From: an uncultured Coriobacteriaceae bacterium
Lineage (GTDB): Bacteria; Actinomycetota; Coriobacteriia; Coriobacteriales; Atopobiaceae
DNA length: 64,000 nucleotides
Reading direction: 5' to 3'
Assembly: GCA_902803315.1 (NCBI GenBank)
Contig: CADCPM010000037.1
Location: 1 to 64,000 of the forward strand
Shown here: positions 61,732-64,000 of the stretch, piece by piece
Layout of the letters: every line of letters starts with the position of its first letter
Position numbering within the stretch: position 1 is the first letter of the stretch
Made by a program: the position numbers and the translations under genes
The notes under the pieces: generated by a model
Databases searched by the model: none
Seen by the model: only the letters and a program-made list of their open reading frames with translations
Told to the model about the DNA's origin: nothing

Positions 61732-63726
61732 ATGCGCCCATTTGCATGGAAACAACGCGTTAGCGGTGGGGTGTTCCTGCTTTTCGTGCTGGTACTGGTA
61801 GCACTTCTGCTTCCCGTTGCAGCGCAGGCGCAGGAGTCGAAGGAAGTCGTGCGTGTTGGCTGGTACGAATCCCCATTTAACACCACAGACGAGCAGGGTC
61901 GGCGCTCTGGCTATGCCTACGACTATCAACAAAAGATCGCAGCCCACACCGGGTGGAAGTACGAATACGTTGAGGGCAGTTGGGCAGATTTGCTCCAGAT
62001 GTTGCGCGAAGGCAAAGTCGACCTGTTGGGCGACGTTTCCTATACGGACGAGCGGGCCAAGCAGATGCTCTTCTCTTCCTTGCCCATGGGTGCGGAGGAG
62101 TACTACCTCTTTGCCGCTCCTGGCAACCAGGAGATTTCCGTAGAGGACCATGCCTCGTTTAACGGAAAGAAGGTCGGTGCCCAAAAGGGGAGCATCCAAA
62201 TTGACTACCTTCGTAACTGGGCCAAGGACAACAAGATCCAGCTTGAGATAGTGGAGCTAACGGGCTCCGAGGAGAGCAACATCGCAAAGCTTACCGATGG
62301 TGACATAGACCTGTACCTTTCGATGGACGGGTTCTTCGACAAAGGGGATGCCGTTCCCATTTGCAAGGTTGGCTTCTCCGACTTCTTCTTTGCCGTAAAC
62401 AAGGCTCGCCCTGAGCTCTTGGTTGAGCTCAACAATGCGATGAACCAGATCCAGGGCGAGAATCAGTACTACAACCAGGAGCTCTATGCCAAGTACCTGC
62501 AGACTTCCAGCGTGAACAACTACCTTAACGCCAGCGAGCGGGAGTGGCTCGATGCCCACGGGAGCATTAAGGTGGGATACCAAGACAACTACCTCGCCTT
62601 TTGCGCAAAGGATCAAAAAACGGGGGAGCTAACCGGCGCGCTCAAGGACTGGCTTGGCGCTGTGTCCGCAAACATCGAGAATTACGATGTGCGCTTTGAG
62701 CCCGTGTGCTACCCGTCCTCCGCCGCAGCCATGGAGGCAATGAAAAAAGGCGAGGTGGACTGCGTGTTCCCTGCTAACCTCACTGCCTATGACGGAGAGG
62801 CCCAGGGTGTCTTCATAACGCCGGCCATCATGCGCACCGACATGTCTGCGGTCATACGCGAGGCAGACCAAAAGACCTTCGCGAGCAAAGACCGGATGGC
62901 CGTTGCGGTTAATGCCGACAACCCCAATTACGACATATTCCTCAAAGACCATTTCCCAGACTGGCGGCCGATATACTTTGACGACACGCAGGAGTGCCTA
63001 AAGGCCGTTGCCGACGGACAGGCAGACTGTTTGCTCATTAGCAAATACCGCTATAACAACATAGCCAAGACCTGTGAGAAGTACCATCTGACCACGTGGT
63101 CGACGGGTGTGGAAATGGACTATTGCCTTGCGGTGAGCCGAGGCCAAACGGTCTTGTACTCCATCCTCTCGAAGGCCGCGGCAGTGGTGCCAACATCCAC
63201 CGTCAATGCGGCCCTTACGCACTACTACATGGAAGACGCCAGGACGAACATTGGCGATGCCTTTGTGCAGGCCCTTCCGTTTATCGTGGCTGGCGTGCTC
63301 GTTGTTGCGGCTTTGGTTATGGCATTCGTTCTGGTGCGTGGCGTATGGCAAGACAGGAAGAGCGCAAAGAATAGGCACAAGGTTCCCACCAAGGAAGACT
63401 TCGTTCTCTTTGACGACGTGCCCTTTTCCTATAGCGTCTATCGCATAATCCATGCCGAGCACAGCGAGCTCTATGATGCGGAGTTCATCTATGCGAACAG
63501 CATGTTCGCAAAGCTCGGAGGGCTTTCCATCGACAGGATCCTTGGCCATCACGTGAGGGAGCTGTATCCCTACATCGAGGACGAATGGTTCCAAAACGTT
63601 GGGCGTGCGGCCATAGACCGAGAGACGGTGGAGGTGGATTACACCGACCCCCTAACGGGGAACACCTACCATCTTACGGCCATCCCGGTAATTGAGCCCG
63701 ACTACTGCGCCGTTACCTACCAATAA
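61732..63726 (+). CDS. Tandem SBP-domain sensor with C-terminal PAS-like domain
   Basis: A 664-residue paralogue of the protein at 57176. It shares the signal segment, the two solute-binding domains (VVRVGWYESPFN and IKVGYQDNYLAF) and the membrane helix (about 515-540). After the helix there is only a PAS-like domain (about 555-664: SVYRIIHAEHSELYDAEFI, FAKLGGLSIDRILGHHVREL). It then stops, with no GGDEF, EAL or kinase domain. It may be a naturally short sensor that works through partners, or the remnant of a longer protein. The next gene, a cation efflux protein, has its own ribosome site. Confidence 0.85.
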   Translation: MRPFAWKQRVSGGVFLLFVLVLVALLLPVAAQAQESKEVVRVGWYESPFNTTDEQGRRSGYAYDYQQKIAAHTGWKYEYVEGSWADLLQMLREGKVDLLGDVSYTDERAKQMLFSSLPMGAEEYYLFAAPGNQEISVEDHASFNGKKVGAQKGSIQIDYLRNWAKDNKIQLEIVELTGSEESNIAKLTDGDIDLYLSMDGFFDKGDAVPICKVGFSDFFFAVNKARPELLVELNNAMNQIQGENQYYNQELYAKYLQTSSVNNYLNASEREWLDAHGSIKVGYQDNYLAFCAKDQKTGELTGALKDWLGAVSANIENYDVRFEPVCYPSSAAAMEAMKKGEVDCVFPANLTAYDGEAQGVFITPAIMRTDMSAVIREADQKTFASKDRMAVAVNADNPNYDIFLKDHFPDWRPIYFDDTQECLKAVADGQADCLLISKYRYNNIAKTCEKYHLTTWSTGVEMDYCLAVSRGQTVLYSILSKAAAVVPTSTVNAALTHYYMEDARTNIGDAFVQALPFIVAGVLVVAALVMAFVLVRGVWQDRKSAKNRHKVPTKEDFVLFDDVPFSYSVYRIIHAEHSELYDAEFIYANSMFAKLGGLSIDRILGHHVRELYPYIEDEWFQNVGRAAIDRETVEVDYTDPLTGNTYHLTAIPVIEPDYCAVTYQ

Positions 63727-63770
63727 GTCGTGTATTGTATGTAACATATGACTTAGAGAAGGGGTCGGCC

Positions 63771-64000
63771 GTGGCATCACGAGAGAAGCAGGTTGTAAGA
63801 ACTGGCATTATCAATGTCGTAGGCAACCTTTTGCTGGCCGTGCTTAAGTTTGCGTTGGGCGCATTCACGCACTCCATTGCCATTACGCTCGACGGCATAA
63901 ACAGCCTTACCGACAGCTTTTCCAGTGCGCTTACGATCGCGGGAACAAAGATCGCAGAACGTCCGCCTGACCACGAGCATCCCTTTGGCCATGGACGCTT
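63771..64000 (+). CDS. Cation diffusion facilitator family transporter, N-terminal part
   Basis: The first 76 residues of a CDF efflux protein, cut by the window end. Visible are a first membrane helix (GIINVVGNLLLAVLKFALG), the second helix with the metal-site residues in DGINSLTDSFSS, and the HPFGHGR signature that follows it. Family members export Zn, Mn, Fe or Cd ions in exchange for protons. The GTG at 63771 is preceded by GAGAAGGGG. Confidence 0.9.
   Translation, partial: MASREKQVVRTGIINVVGNLLLAVLKFALGAFTHSIAITLDGINSLTDSFSSALTIAGTKIAERPPDHEHPFGHGR

Noticed and set aside
61732-63770. Frameshift joining the SBP-PAS gene to a downstream output domain
   Set aside because: After the stop at 63726 there is only 44 bp before a cation efflux gene with its own ribosome site, and no GGDEF, EAL or kinase sequence in any frame.

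Overview
This 64 kb window is a chromosomal segment spanning a replication origin. The set dnaA, dnaN, recF, dciA, gyrB, gyrA runs leftward; rpmH, rnpA, yidD, yidC, jag, rsmG, parA, parB runs rightward; two perfect parS sites lie beside parAB. Moderately high GC, the origin gene order, large VaFE-repeat and isopeptide-type surface proteins with non-canonical sorting signals, and paired WYL regulators suggest a host-associated actinobacterium of the class Coriobacteriia (Olsenella/Atopobium-like). That assignment is inference from content and style, not from a search.

Layout. 0-3 kb: tRNA-Ile, a bifunctional-nuclease-family protein, and a nuclease-like gene bracketed by two striking 21-bp-period inverted repeat arrays. 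3-14.3 kb: leftward origin genes, ending with an origin-proximal GHKL ATPase fused to a winged helix. 14.3-19.6 kb: rightward rpmH to parB group. 20-27 kb: rlmN, ddl, a DinG-type exonuclease-helicase and two overlapping WYL regulators. 27-31.5 kb: an M28 peptidase split by a roughly 1000-residue acidic insert. 31.5-43.3 kb: two giant surface proteins, tRNA-Gly, a second nuclease-like gene and an M29 aminopeptidase among palindromic elements. 43.3-52.1 kb: a broken AAA ATPase gene, a diguanylate cyclase fused to a PTS permease domain, LtrA-like, repeat-rich secreted, zinc-ribbon and PASTA proteins. 52.4-64 kb: a CmpB-type membrane protein, an HD-GYP phosphodiesterase, a third nuclease-like gene, a c-di-GMP sensor operon, and the start of a cation efflux gene.

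What stands out. Three diverged paralogues of one protein family (AbiEi/DUF559-like, with a PD-(D/E)XK-style D...E-Y motif) each sit next to a different family of inverted repeats. The repeat arms share no sequence between families, but the centres share a TTTACCTGC-like core at a fixed offset. This is the best candidate for an undescribed system: solitary nuclease-like genes with private cognate palindromes. The GGDEF-EIIC gene is likewise flanked by two 31-bp palindromes. Many other intergenic gaps hold inverted repeats, including a GGGGACWGTCCCC family concentrated between convergent gene ends.

The c-di-GMP genes (GGDEF-EIIC, HD-GYP, SBP-GGDEF-EAL, dCache-GGDEF, SBP-PAS) form a signalling-rich right half that probably links extracellular small-molecule sensing to surface behaviour.
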